A stretch of 64,000 bases of DNA from Zygaena filipendulae (lineage: Eukaryota; Arthropoda; Insecta; Lepidoptera; Zygaenidae). The notes below the pieces were generated by a model, which had not been told where the DNA came from, made no database searches, and saw nothing but the letters and a program-made list of their open reading frames with translations. Positions within the stretch are counted from its first letter, which is position 1. Each line of letters starts with the position of its first letter. Positions 37,855 to 48,843 of the stretch are shown here, piece by piece. The translations under genes were made by a program, and so were the position numbers. The stretch spans positions 5,406,501 to 5,470,500 of the forward strand of contig OU015663.1 in NCBI GenBank assembly GCA_907165275.2, given 5' to 3'.

Positions 37855-37985
37855 TACAAGCTTCACCATGCTTAACCACTAATCAAGAGGTTCCGGGTTC
37901 GATTCCCGGTGGGGGTGAACTTTGTGTGATCAACACAGGGTTCCACTTTCCAGTCTGGGCGTGTACATACCTACACCATGGAGGT
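37855..37985 (+). repeat. tRNA-derived SINE remnant
   Basis: GGGTTCGATTCCCGG at about 37888 is a Pol III B box and T-arm. No A box, anticodon arm or acceptor stem can be folded upstream, so this is not a tRNA gene. The downstream text (TGTGTGATCAACACAGGGTT and a CTGGGCGTGT block) resembles SINE bodies. Confidence 0.5.
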
Positions 37986-38276
37986 AAGAATATATACACC
38001 GTGTTCCCGTGTTCCAGACGTTATACCACTGCAGCATACTATTCAGACCACTGAAATGGTTGTTTTTTTATTATGGACGCTTTTATGAATGTTTATTTTT
38101 ATTTATTTTACGATGTTCATACAAGCGAAATGCCCCTGTATAAACTATCCGTTATGCATTATTCTTTTTCCGAACAAAGATATCGCGAATTTCGAAGGTC
38201 GAACCTGGACACGTCTTTTCACTTTTCACATGAGCGAGCGATAAGTGTTGTGATGTGAGTAGAGCTTTATTTGTGA

Positions 38277-38470
38277 CTAGCCATTCCCCGCGGTTCCACC
38301 TGCGTTAATCTTGCGGGAATTCCGGGATAAACAGTACTTACCCTACCCTATGTCCTTCTCTGTAACCCTGAAAAAGTGTATGCAAAATTTCATGATGATC
38401 AGAGAGACAGACAGAAAGACAGACAGACAGACAGACATGGTTACTTTCACATTTACAATATTGTAACGGG
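38277..38470 (+). repeat. CCGCGG-head repeat with expanded CAGA tail
   Basis: CTAGCCATTCCCCGCGGTTC head, standard body to CATGATGATCAGAGAG, then a GACA/CAGA array at about 38404-38437. Confidence 0.7.
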
Positions 38471-38544
38471 AGCAGGAGGTCATATAGTATATGCAGCGCA
38501 GTGTGTAAACTTCATTAGCGTGATTCAGGACTTCCATATAGCCA

Positions 38545-38642
38545 GTACTCGTCGCTTCATTGTAGTTCGTGACTTGTGGCGGGGGCTCGCCACAATTTTA
38601 GTAGCGATTATGGAAAATAAAGAAAATAAAATAAAATAATAA
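38545..38642 (+). mobile_element. retroposon 3' end with AAAAT tail
   Basis: GTGGCGGGGGCTCGCCAC forms a short hairpin, followed by AATTTTAGTAGCGATTATGG and an AATAAAATAAAATAA tail. Likely a retroposon terminus; family not assigned. Confidence 0.4.
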
Positions 38643-40087
38643 TCAGAATAATATTATGCATTAAGAAACTGAACCGAAATCTCGGTAACCTCGTATCCAT
38701 CTACTAGAACTGTTGGTATTTTAAAGTTTTAATAAATTGTGTATGATAAAATATTTTCGCGACGTGTTTAAAAAGTCAGGTAACATTTCGAACATGTAAA
38801 GGCGCAACGTACAAAAGAATTTCAATTTGGTGCCGTATCGCGCAACCCTTTTCAACTTACCAAAGTAATTTTCTGACGCGAAATTGATTTGTCGGGCTCG
38901 TGGTTGTTGTTTGAAGTGGTGACTGTGGTTTAATTAAAAAAAAAAAGCACCTTACTCTGTGTAACCCATTTACTTCGTTTACAGATGACAGAAAATTACT
39001 TATTTACATTTTACCTAGTCGCAATCATGAATTTATGTTACTTTATTTTCTTGTCCTTTAACTTTGCGTGTTAAATATAAAAATATATTTCAATTAATTT
39101 TGCCTTTGAATAATTCTAAATCAGTCGAGAAATAACTTCACATAATAAACTAATTAAACTTCAAAATTGAGTATTTTTATTTATATTTACTTCGATTTAG
39201 GTACGCTGTACTTTAATAACTGCATCTACCTAACTGCTGAATAATTGTTTCAACTCAGATAAACTAATTCTTAGATAAAATTTTGTTTGAAACATAACCT
39301 AGAGCATTATTCTAGGTTGGCTTGGGTTTTTCTTTGGCGCATCGCCGGCAGCTGCCGCGTCACGCTCGCTAGACGTTCGCTCGAATCGCGCGACTTGGTC
39401 ACCAGTACAAACCTAACCTAACCAAGAATGTCAGGGTGCTCCACGCCCGGCCTAAAGGCAAAAAGTACTTGTAACTAGACACTACTTGGAAACAGACAAA
39501 AAAAAATTCTAAATTTTTTGGCAATATTTTGCTTCCGGCTAACGGAAAAGCACAGCAAAAGGTGTCCTTCTATTATATGGACAAGTCCTAAGAAAGGAAT
39601 TCTGCAATGTTTCGGACTCTTCGGGAGGACTCTTCTTTCTTCTTCACTCACCCCTGATGGAAGGAATTCCAATGGGTCCAAAACAAGTTGTGCGGTTCCT
39701 GACCATAAATGGGCAAAATCATATAAATTCACGTCGACGTCATCGAACTATTTCGAAATACCGCAATAATTTAATATACCTATACTTGTGCCAGCATCGC
39801 GATGCCTGAAATCGGGTGGGAGTGACGTTAATATGACAAATAATTTCCTCCCGGGCCTACCTCCGGTGTGTCAAGGATATATGCGTTGGATATGGTAATC
39901 ATTTCCCATGTGCCTAAGCCGTTTCATATTCGCCTGCCTCACTTTAAAACTTTGAAATACTTTATGTTTCAAACATCGCTTAAACGTTAGTAATTCCGGT
40001 TTTTTTTTAATTTTTTGAGGGCGTAATAATTTCTAATTGCTGGTATGGAACCCTAAATGTGCGAAATCCGAAACTCACTTGGCCGAT
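38643..40087. other. non-coding
   Basis: A GC-rich spot at 39335-39420 (GCATCGCCGGCAGCTGCCGC) ends in ACCTAACCTAACC, two telomere-type TTAGG units in inverse. Opposed short frames at 39475-39769 have no signature. Confidence 0.4.
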
Positions 40088-40240
40088 TTTTAACCGACTT
40101 CCAAAAAGGAGGAGGTTCTATGTTCGGTTGTATGTTTTTTTTTTATGTATGTTCACCGATTACTCGAAGACGGTTGGACCGATTTGCAAAATAGTTTTTT
40201 TGTTTGAAAAAGGGTATACTCCCATCTTTTTTTCAGATCT
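40088..40240 (+). repeat. CCGACTTCC-type repeat, 5' part
   Basis: AACCGACTTCCAAAAAGGAG, GAAGACGGTTGGACCGATTT and TTTGAAAAAGGGTATACTCC; stops after about 150 bp. Confidence 0.6.
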
Positions 40241-40555
40241 CTGTTGCTTTAATATCATGAAAAAGAAGGTTTTTAACTTGAATATAATTGGTAGATGAAT
40301 GTAATTATCACTAGTAGGAGAATCAAAGGAATGTACGAGCAGGTAGGTACGGTATTCAAGACCATGACATAATTACTAAGCAAAATATTATGTTGCTTCT
40401 AATTAGAACGTAACTGCTTCGACCGACTTATCTCGTGTATGTGTGCCCCTAAATTATACCATTTCATGATCCATTTTGTTAAGTTACAGACTTTATATAA
40501 AGCATTAATCAAAAATTTAACCTTAAGAACTTTAAGGGAGGTCAAGTTTCATACA

Positions 40556-40716
40556 AGCTGTTCCTAGCGTTTTCACCCCTATAATTTTATAGTTTTCGCG
40601 GTAGTTCTGGCATATAACCGTACTCTTTGTCCTTTTTTGTACTTCTGATAACGTGTGTGCAAAACTTCATGATGATCGATTGAGCCATTAATGCGTGAAA
40701 GCATAACAAACAAAAA
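40556..40716 (+). repeat. CCGCGG-head repeat, decayed head
   Basis: AGCTGTTCCTAGCGTTTTCA head has lost the palindrome; the 3' part TGAGCCATTAATGCGTGAAA and GCATAACAAACAAAAA is good. Confidence 0.6.
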
Positions 40717-41257
40717 TATTTGACTTTGACTGTTGACTTATGAAAACATAATTATGTGAACCAATATAATGGGCTTCTAGATAAATCAGTATAGATACCC
40801 ATCGAAAATTGAAAATTACCTCCGAGAGAAAACTTTCACTGTTCCCCGTGAGATTTCCCGCATACAAGCTACAGATCAATCGACAAACCATTTATTGTAC
40901 CTATCTTTTAGAGTTATTCTATCATGTTTATGTCTCGATCGGTGAGGGAATTACTTGTTACTTTCTATTCCCGCGGCCGACAAAACTTACTTTTTCTCAG
41001 TGCCAATTTTTATCACTGTTGGAAAGAAAACTCTTGGGAAGGGGGCCATAACTAAAGATTATACCAATCTGGGCCGATCTCCAACTCGTGTGCGACCTAT
41101 TTGGAGGGCAAATGTAGTAAATGGTTTCCCAACAACTGTCCTTTCTAGTAGAACCGTTAGGGGTGCTCTATAAAAATATCGTTCGTTTTGCACTATTTAA
41201 TTTTGGGGAGTCGGGACTTAAAACAAATGTGTGGGTATTAACGCAATATAGTTTCAG

Positions 41258-41442
41258 AAAGAGCAACTATGCGAGGTTGTTCGTGAAATGGAAGCGACTA
41301 CGCCATTCCGAGAGCTGAAATATTTTCTACTCAATGATACCAGTTGGTGGCTGATTACTGTTGAAGAATGGCAAAATAAGCTATGTACGGTTGAAGATAG
41401 AGTTCTTTTTTGGGCTGCTTTTACAGGGTATAAGACAAGAGG
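41258..41442 (+). CDS. unassigned candidate exon or gene fragment
   Basis: Sixty-one open codons between an acceptor-like TAGTTTCAG (ending 41257) and a donor-like GTAATG (41443); if unspliced the frame stops at TAA 41444-41446. The peptide looks like protein: EATTPFRELKYFLLNDTSWW, LITVEEWQNKLCTVEDRVLF, WAAFTGYKTRG. It has balanced charges and four tryptophans and no resemblance to the repeats here. An in-frame ATG lies at 41288. I do not recognise a family. No partner exon was found nearby, although 41042-41170 has a weaker open stretch (PTRVRPIWRANVVNGFP). It could be a lone exon of a large gene, a decayed retrocopy or chance. Confidence 0.3.
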
Positions 41443-41446
41443 GTAA

Positions 41447-42880
41447 TGCCTCTCGGAAACGGGACCATCTGTTGGCCTCCATAGACATTATAGCGCATTC
41501 TTGTTGATCTTCTTTTCGGCGAACGATCCACTGAGGGGAAAGTAAGTACTGATTATTATTATTTGATTATAACGAACAAGGAAATAGAAGCGTATAATTG
41601 TGTTTATTGATACGAGTACTAAACTAAAATACAATAATTTTCTCTTCACAGATATTTTAATTTTACATCGATATAAACTATACGTACCTAGAGGTTTTTT
41701 TTTGTAAATATCTGTAATTTGATGTATATAATGATATTAATACCTATTTTTAATTAAACTAAATAAGTAACAGTAACAAATATACATATATTTTTGCGAG
41801 AAGTTTGATTTTTCAAGCACTGGCTTGATAAAAATTTTCATTAAAATAAATAAGTTGAAATTGTCGACTTATCAGGACAGCATGAACAGGACTAGAAGCT
41901 ACTGTTATTATCGAATGGTGATCTAAATGTAGGTACTTACTAGAACTGTAGAAGAGTGGAACTGGAAACAGTACTGTATGTGGATATTTCTCGATGTCAC
42001 ACTTAATTCAAAACAGAAAAACTTTTTCTTTTTGAAGACGGTTAAATATTAACTGGAAATCAAATCTAAATAAGCCGTATTAAAACCAGTTTCCGGTTGT
42101 TGTAGCGACCTTGTTCGGGCTGCAAGTGAACGAGCTTGTAAGCCCGTTCGATGGCTCGCTTAAAGCCTTCAAATCAAACAAGTGTTTACTGGGTCTCGGC
42201 TCTCGACTACCGCCGTTCGGTGCTTTATCTGATTTTCTGATTTTCGCTTCCCAAACCCAGGGTGAAGGGAACGGATTTGAATGAAATCTATGCCAGATAA
42301 AATACCGCAGTCAATACCTACAATTGGTTTTAAAAGTTTGCGGTTCATACTCCAGTAAAAACCGATTCGATGTTAGCATCAGCGTCAGCATCAATTTTCA
42401 TGCGCCGGTCTCTTTCTTTTATCCAATCAAGTGGGTCATCATATCATGCCAGGGCGGGATGAGCACAGTCAACTATATTGATTAGTCTGCCATATTATAA
42501 CGCCCGACAAAAAGTTATTTCATGGAATTATGATTATTATTACCATTTCAGTTCAACTCATAAAGTTGTACGTCTGAGTTAGCCACTGGTAAAGGCAGTA
42601 CCTACTCGTTCACCTGCTCTCCGAATCACTTTAATGTAGTCTATGAGACAACAGAGGCTTGCAGCAAGTTAGCCTTTGTCGCAGCCAAACTCAGTCGTGA
42701 AGTGCTTGCTTAAATTGAACAATAGCCGTTAGATTGTGCCCTATTAAAATAGTTTCGGCATGCGTGCGTGAATACAAATCCAATATATGACGTGAAGTGG
42801 TCACTGTACTTGAAAGTAACTTAGTTGCCAAACATGTGAAAGCGCCACGTGGAAGGAACGAGCAGATTATACTTTTGGGC
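41447..42880. other. non-coding
   Basis: A balanced block at 42085-42330 (TTGTTCGGGCTGCAAGTGAA; GACTACCGCCGTTCGGTGCT) may be conserved non-coding; otherwise AT-rich. Confidence 0.4.
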
Positions 42881-43128
42881 CATCGATCTCATATAAAAAG
42901 TAGATACACAATCAGCGTCAAAAAATGTCCTCATGAAATAACCGCCCACTTGAACATTTGGGTGCGCTTTTAAATCAGTCACATTCGCGATCGTATAAAA
43001 ATTTTAAAAATCATACATCTAGGACCCTAAAAAGGACGGAATAAAAAATTACGTAAACACGACTGTGGACAGTTTTTAAGTGAACTTTTGTATGGGACTG
43101 TGTATCTACTTTTTATGTGAGGTCGATG
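42881..43128. mobile_element. non-autonomous TIR element with 8-bp target duplication
   Basis: 248 bp. Termini CATCGATCTCATATAAAAAG and, inverted, CATCGACCTCACATAAAAAG, about 32 bp with roughly three mismatches. Flanked by exact TTTTGGGC at 42873-42880 and 43129-43136. The 8-bp duplication is what hAT-type (or P-type) transposases leave. No open frame. Confidence 0.85.
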
Positions 43129-43224
43129 TTTTGGGCACAAAATAACTATTATATTTAAAATACATTTTGTTTGTAAATACATACTTATGATACATACCAA
43201 CTAAACACTCGGAATCTAACACCA

Positions 43225-43320
43225 GTGTTCTTCCTATAAATGTTTACTATGCGGGGATCGAACCCGCGACCTCTGGCGTAGCTATAACTAGAATAAACAC
43301 AACACCAACGGTGCAGTTTC
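43225..43320 (-). repeat. tRNA-derived SINE remnant
   Basis: The minus strand reads GCTACGCCAGAGGTCGCGGG then TTCGATCCCCGC, a B box with a paired T stem, followed by ATAGTAAACATTTATAGG and a CACTGGTGTTAGATTCCGAG block. No A box or cloverleaf is found. Confidence 0.6.
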
Positions 43321-44019
43321 TACCTGTGCAATGGAACGATGAAAATGAAATAAATATTTTCCAGGAAGCCTTGTATCGCGACTTGTATTTACGTTCGTTG
43401 CGTTTGAGACCATTGTCGTTCAAAGATTTTCTTGGAACTGTTATTATTAAATGGTTATTGGATCCAATTTCCGTAGGCCGTGAGTCTATAAATAAGCTAA
43501 TATAATTTGAAATGGAGCTCAAAAAACTTTCTCAAAAGTCTTTATGATAAGAAATTTTCTTTTACGCAAAATCTATTTTATGAATTTTGTTGCTGTGCTG
43601 ATTGTAAGCGTACCGAGAATCTGCTAGTGAGTAAATAATATGGGGTTATTTTATAGGTACATGTCTTATCAACTAAGATTTTCTTATAATATCGACCTTT
43701 TTTAGTAGAAAGCTACTCGATTCTCCTTCCATCATTGAGTTTTGATCATGAACTGTTATTATCCTCATTATTTTAAATACGTATAGCGTTCAGCCTTAGA
43801 AACTGCTCTCTAAAATAATCATATCATCCATATAAAGAAATCGATCAAAATTCTCAAAAGTTCCCTTTTACTTTTGGCGGTGGTGGTATCCACTTTTTGG
43901 AGTCAAGTTTAAATAAAGTAATATAAATAAGGGTTCCGTTTTTTGACATTTGGCTACGGAACCCTAAAAATGGCTTCAGATGAACAGATGAAATAGTTGC
44001 GTCGGTGCTGCGGTGCTGT

Positions 44020-44208
44020 TCGCCGCGTTTTCACCCGCGGTAAGTTCGGAGTTAACGCGGGAATTCCAGGTTACAATATAGTCTATGTTACTCAGGGATA
44101 ACGTAGCATTCAAATTGTTAAAGAGTTTTTGAAATCCAGTAGTTTTTGAGTTAAATTTTAAGAAACAAACAAACAAAAATCAAATCTTTCCCTTTATAAT
44201 ATTTAACC
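44020..44208 (+). repeat. CCGCGG-head repeat, subfamily C
   Basis: CGCGTTTTCACCCGCGGTAA head, TACAATATAGTCTATGTTAC body, AGAAACAAACAAACAAAAA tail; followed at once by the CCGACTTCC repeat. Confidence 0.65.
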
Positions 44209-45065
44209 GACTTCCCAAAAAGAAGGAGGTTCTCAATTCGACTGTATTTTTTTTTTAGTTTAGATAAGCAAAGGTGTGAAGAGGCTTTGACTCGAAGGGT
44301 CAATGCAAGTTACTTTACAATTTTACTATCTGCTGTAAAAAATCATCAAGAAAAGATCATCAAGAAAAAGATCGATCGATCATCTTAGAAGATATGATTT
44401 TGTTTAGCGGTCGGAGCTAGTTTCACTGCTGTATGTACCCTAATAATCATGTAATATGTATCAATTTGTTTTGATTATATGCGTTACTAACCATAGTTTA
44501 GAGGTTCTTATGTTTTATTACTAAAATAATTTGTTTTTTTTTTGTTAATAGTTATTAGGTATAGGCAGGTACTACTCGTAACTACCTACATAAACTAATA
44601 AACTATAGAATTAAATAAAGTTTTATTAATATTATTATTATAGATAATAAAATACTATTATACTGATGTGCACAAAATAAAGTTACAGAAATTGAAATCC
44701 GTTTGGAATTTGTTGTAGCCACTACCTCTGGAAAGAGTATAAATACAAACAGGCCCCCCTGTACTTACTTGCTCTCGGATCTCGGAAAGTCGGGTAAACA
44801 TCTTCAATCATCAAAAGATCAGGTAGCGTTCTAACTTCTGATTGGGTTAGTTTTGAGTAAAATTTGTGCCAAAAGTTACTTTTGCTCCATTGAAGTGTGA
44901 ATTGAAGACCAACTTTGCAACTAATTTTGCGGGGACGAAAAAGTTTTGTTTCCAAATTATTCCTCTAGAAAATTCAGCGTGTTGTATCTTTCTCTATGTT
45001 GAAATGCTTCTGGGAAATTCTATACGAGTGAATTGCGTGACCTTATTGTTAGTTTTTATTACATA

Positions 45066-45125
45066 GCTATTTTCCACGGTTTCACCCGCGTTAATTAGTA
45101 GGGAAGTAGGGATTTCGAAATTCCG
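45066..45125 (+). repeat. CCGCGG-head repeat, head only
   Basis: AGCTATTTTCCACGGTTTCA and CCCGCGTTAATTAG, then lost. Confidence 0.45.
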
Positions 45126-45280
45126 ATTACATATTATAATATTCCGAAATATGAAAAAACTATTCAACATTTATTTAAATGTGCTAATAATAATAATTAT
45201 TTTGATATCCACTATTGCTTATAGTTCGTGTTTATTTAGGTATTTAAGGATACCTGTAAATTATTAGACTTGTTTCAAAC

Positions 45281-45507
45281 GGACGCAGATAAGCAATAAC
45301 CCACAAAATGAAGTTATTGCATCAGAATGGTTTATTGAGAGTTAGAGAACGTTTTTTAATTATGTGTTTACCTAATTACATTGTTTAAATATGTAACTAA
45401 ATACTGAACATAAACAATTGGACACAAAATGGCGCTATAATTTTTAAACTTTAATTTAATCAAAATTTCTCCAGTGTGGGTTAACACACTATTGCTTATC
45501 TATATCC
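45281..45507. mobile_element. MITE family X, copy 1 (4-bp target duplication)
   Basis: 227 bp with termini GGACGCAGATAAGCAATA and, inverted, GGATATAGATAAGCAATA. AAAC flanks both ends (45277-45280, 45508-45511). It shares its body with 58789-59019: TAACCCACAAAATAAAG-like, TTAACACACTATTGCTTATC. Confidence 0.85.
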
Positions 45508-45511
45508 AAAC

Positions 45512-46887
45512 AAAGGTTTATTCACGCCGCACATGCTACGCAAGTGGATAAGACGGTATTTAAGTCGGGACAGACGCAGACGTAAGAAGTGAATTATTAA
45601 CTCTATTTAGGTAGGTGTAATTAGCCAGTGGCAACTCTAAGGTTCGACAGTTGATTTACTCGCGTCAATATTTGAACAGTTCGAACGGTTCGAACGTTGC
45701 TCAAGAGTTTGGATAAAATTTATAGAAAAGTTGTTTCAATCATTTAGTTTAGGTACCTACCCAAATTAAAGCTATACGTATTTTTATCAAGAATATAAAC
45801 TTGGATTTCATTATATAATGCCATAATGTACCTGTACCTACATATATTTGGATAAAGATTGATATCCGATCATAATAAATATAGAATAGCTAACTAGCTA
45901 TTGCTATAATAATATTCAACTATATAATTCTTAAAAAGTTGTAGCCTTTAACTTTTGTGTAGCTCTATATGGATCAAGAAATGAATACATAACTACATTA
46001 ACATATTTGGGATAAGTATTTTCTAAAATAAAATAATGGTTTTAGAGGCAAAAAAACATGATTTATTTTTATAAAATTGTTTTATCAAGATCTTTATTAC
46101 CACTCAGTTAATTAACTAACAGTTTCGTCTTATATCATGTACATTACAAAATCACTGCAATTATCATCTTAAGACATAGACTATAGACTCTATTTAATAA
46201 AATCAACATAAAACATTTACAATAAAATATCTATTTTTATTATTATCATTATTACAAAATGGCACTAAGTAAAGAATAAAAATTATGTTAATATTTACAC
46301 ATTTTTTAAAGTATCTACGTAATTAAATCTCGATCCTTCAATTCATACAATTTTACAACTAAAACATTTGAAGTCTTTATTCTTTACTAGTACTTAATTT
46401 ACTTTTTCGTTTACTAAATATATATAATAATACCTGTCTTAAATATATAATTTTTTTGTTTACTAACAATATTTACATCGACACAACCGAGCTTATTAAA
46501 AGAAAATAGAACCGAATTTAACTCTTATGTTTTTGCTAACAGAGATACAACAGCGTTCCCATGAGCAACGTTACAATTGTTATAAAAGTACTCTTCGTTT
46601 CAACGGTGAAATATAATTGGAAGAATTTCAATAGAAATTGATGGAACGCGCATCAAATTCTATCAAATACGTCATCTTTTAGAAAAAATTTGCAATGAGG
46701 ATCGTTACGTGAATGAATTTCTATTAAAACGTTGAAGTGAGGGATGAGATTCAGTACTTAACGTGAAATTGCCAAATTAAAATATTTGCTTGAAGTGTAG
46801 TCATTATAGTCAGTAAAAGTTATCATAATTGATTAGTACCTACTAAGTCATTTTTACAGGTTATGTTTATAAACCTTACAATTCCTT
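45512..46887. other. AT-rich non-coding
   Basis: Very AT-rich, with many minus-strand AATAAA complements around 46040-46260. The Side-family 3' UTR could in principle extend here through the composite repeat, but no splice or end signal decides it. Confidence 0.35.
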
Positions 46888-48092
46888 TTTTAACCGACTT
46901 CGAAAAAAGAGGAGGTTCTTAAGAAGACGGCTGGACCGATTTGAAAAATTCTTTTTTTGTTTGAAAGGGTATACTCCCAATTAGGTCCCATTGCCACCAA
47001 ATCGGGATCTGATGATGGGATCTTGGAGAAATTGAGGGAACTCTTCAAAAATTATAAGCACACCTATAGCGATTTGGGTATTTTTTGTAGTAAATCGTTT
47101 ATTTGCTTTAGGAAAGCAAAATTTGAAGAAGCGGAACTAATGATGAAGACCACAGATGGTCACCGGAACTACTCATCAATAATACGTATTTCACGGGTTT
47201 CGATTGGACCGATTTGGAAAATAGTTTTTTGTTTGAAACGGTATACTCCCCAAGTTAGTTCCATTGTCACCAAGTCGAGATCTGATGATGGGATCTTGGA
47301 GAAATCGAGAGAACTCTTCAAAAATTATGTGCACACCTATAACAATTTTTGTATTTTCTATGGTAAATCATTTATTTGCTTTCAGAAAGCCAAATTTGAA
47401 GAAGTGAAACTGATGATGAAGACCACAGATGCTTATCGGAACTACTCAATTATTATTGAGTATTTCACGAGTTCCGATTCGTTAACTTTAATATGGTTCC
47501 TAAACAATTTATGCTCGTCACAATGTATATGGCGAAGTGGAACTGATGGTGATGTACCAGGAGAACTCCTCAAAAATTACTGTCCCTGCATCGGAAAAAG
47601 CAATATTTTGTAAAAGGTGATGAGTAGTTGACACTAGGCTGTTGTAACTTAGATAAATTATAAACCGACTCACTAAAAAGCAAGAAATAAACAAATTTTT
47701 AGCAAAAAAATTCAAACCGACTTCCAAAAACACAAAACTAAAAAGCTAAAAATAACAAAATACCGATTTAATTCAACAGACAAAAATACTTATATTACTA
47801 CTATATACTATTATTGGTTTGTGCTACCACTGATCGGTTTGAAGTCGGTGACAAGCCTAATGTGGAGTGGGTATATGGGCTAAGTCGACTTCCGCCACGA
47901 GCTCGTCGTGAGCAGAACAACCCAAGTGGGCAGACACAATCGGGCTTGGCACCGAGTTCAAACGATTAGTGGTAGGACAAACCAATAATAGTATTACGTG
48001 TATTTTTGTCTGTTGAATTAAATCGGTATTTTGTTATTTTTAGCTTTTTAGTTTTGTGTTTTTGGAAGTCGGTTTTAATTTTTTTGTTAAAA
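46888..48092. repeat. composite CCGACTTCC repeat: tandem units plus long palindrome
   Basis: Starts TAACCGACTTCGAAAAAAGA. Two tandem units with a 274-bp offset lie at 46933-47206 and 47207-47480; each carries GATGATGGGATCTTGGAGAA and AAAATTTGAAGAAG. A palindrome follows: arm 47700-47860 (AAACCGACTTCCAAAAACAC...) pairs with 47950-48085 (...GTGTTTTTGGAAGTCGGTTT) around a GC-richer centre. A 218-codon open frame at 46957-47613 comes entirely from the tandem units and I do not call it a gene. Confidence 0.75.
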
Positions 48093-48519
48093 ATTTGTTA
48101 ATGGATACTTATATTTTTTATTAATCTTTATGCAGGTTTTTTAATGAAATAAATTAATTCTAAAATAGATGATTATTAGCAACTATGTAGTAAACTAAAA
48201 CTCGATCCATGGAACCAAATCATTTGTTTCCTATAATAACATGCACATGGTTTTCATTTTAAAATTGAATTCTTGTATTATCTACATAATTTTGATGGAA
48301 AGAAGAAATTATGTGACATCAGAACTATGCTATTCATTACAACAAAGCATCATCGTTGTAATATAATCTTTAAAACAATAAATATCTATTGAACGACTAG
48401 ACGAAAATGGAGTACAATATTTACAGGCGATATTGTCGAGTCAATAAATCAAATATGAATTCCCTAAATATGCAAGAATTTATTTGGCAAATTGTTTATT
48501 TATACTTAGCTATACCACT

Positions 48520-48843
48520 TTATACACAACTTTCAGGTCCTGGAATGTTTTCAGTTAACACATGTTCTCTTCTTCGCGTGTTGCTTTTACCTTTGGTCCT
48601 ATGTAACGTGGACGTCGCAAGGCTCCCTGAACTCAAAGTGGGACCGCTGAGGGACAAGGTTTGACTTCCAAATGGTGTACTTACATTTCCATTCGGACAC
48701 ACGAAGTTGGGACTGCCCAGTGTGGGACTATTAGTAACTACTATATTTGGCCTAAAGTTATTAGCTATCACTGGTTGCGCTACATTCTGATTGAGAACGT
48801 CTTCCTGTCTACTGTTCGACATCACGTCACTGCCCGGTGTGAG
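48520..48843 (-). CDS. Side-family terminal coding exon with GPESCV C-terminus
   Basis: Acceptor TTTTCCAACAG; 107 codons plus TAA at 48522-48520. Starts LTPGSDVMSNSRQEDV, is rich in Ser/Thr/Asn with an SPTLGSPNF repeat-like stretch, then a basic KGKSNTRRREH and the end NIPGPESCV. The last four residues, ESCV, fit a class I PDZ-ligand pattern (S at -2, V at 0). A C-terminal PGPESCV is, as far as I recall, shared with other insect Side proteins. Minus-strand AATAAA hexamers occur shortly downstream (complement at 48483 and 48497), but the true 3' end is unresolved. Confidence 0.9.
   Translation of the reverse strand, partial: LTPGSDVMSNSRQEDVLNQNVAQPVIANNFRPNIVVTNSPTLGSPNFVCPNGNVSTPFGSQTLSLSGPTLSSGSLATSTLHRTKGKSNTRRREHVLTENIPGPESCV

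Noticed and set aside
37880..37920. possible tRNA gene on the plus strand
   Set aside because: Only GGTTCGATTCCCGG with no cloverleaf; treated as a SINE remnant.
39405..39425. telomere-type TTAGG repeats
   Set aside because: Only two units; too short to mean an interstitial telomere.
43240..43300. possible tRNA gene on the minus strand
   Set aside because: B box and T arm are present, but there is no A box, anticodon arm or acceptor stem, and the flanks match a SINE body.
46957..47613. 218-codon plus-strand open frame
   Set aside because: It is made of two tandem copies of a dispersed repeat unit with a 274-bp offset; the same text occurs in broken form at 24.6 and 25.6 kb. No known domain.
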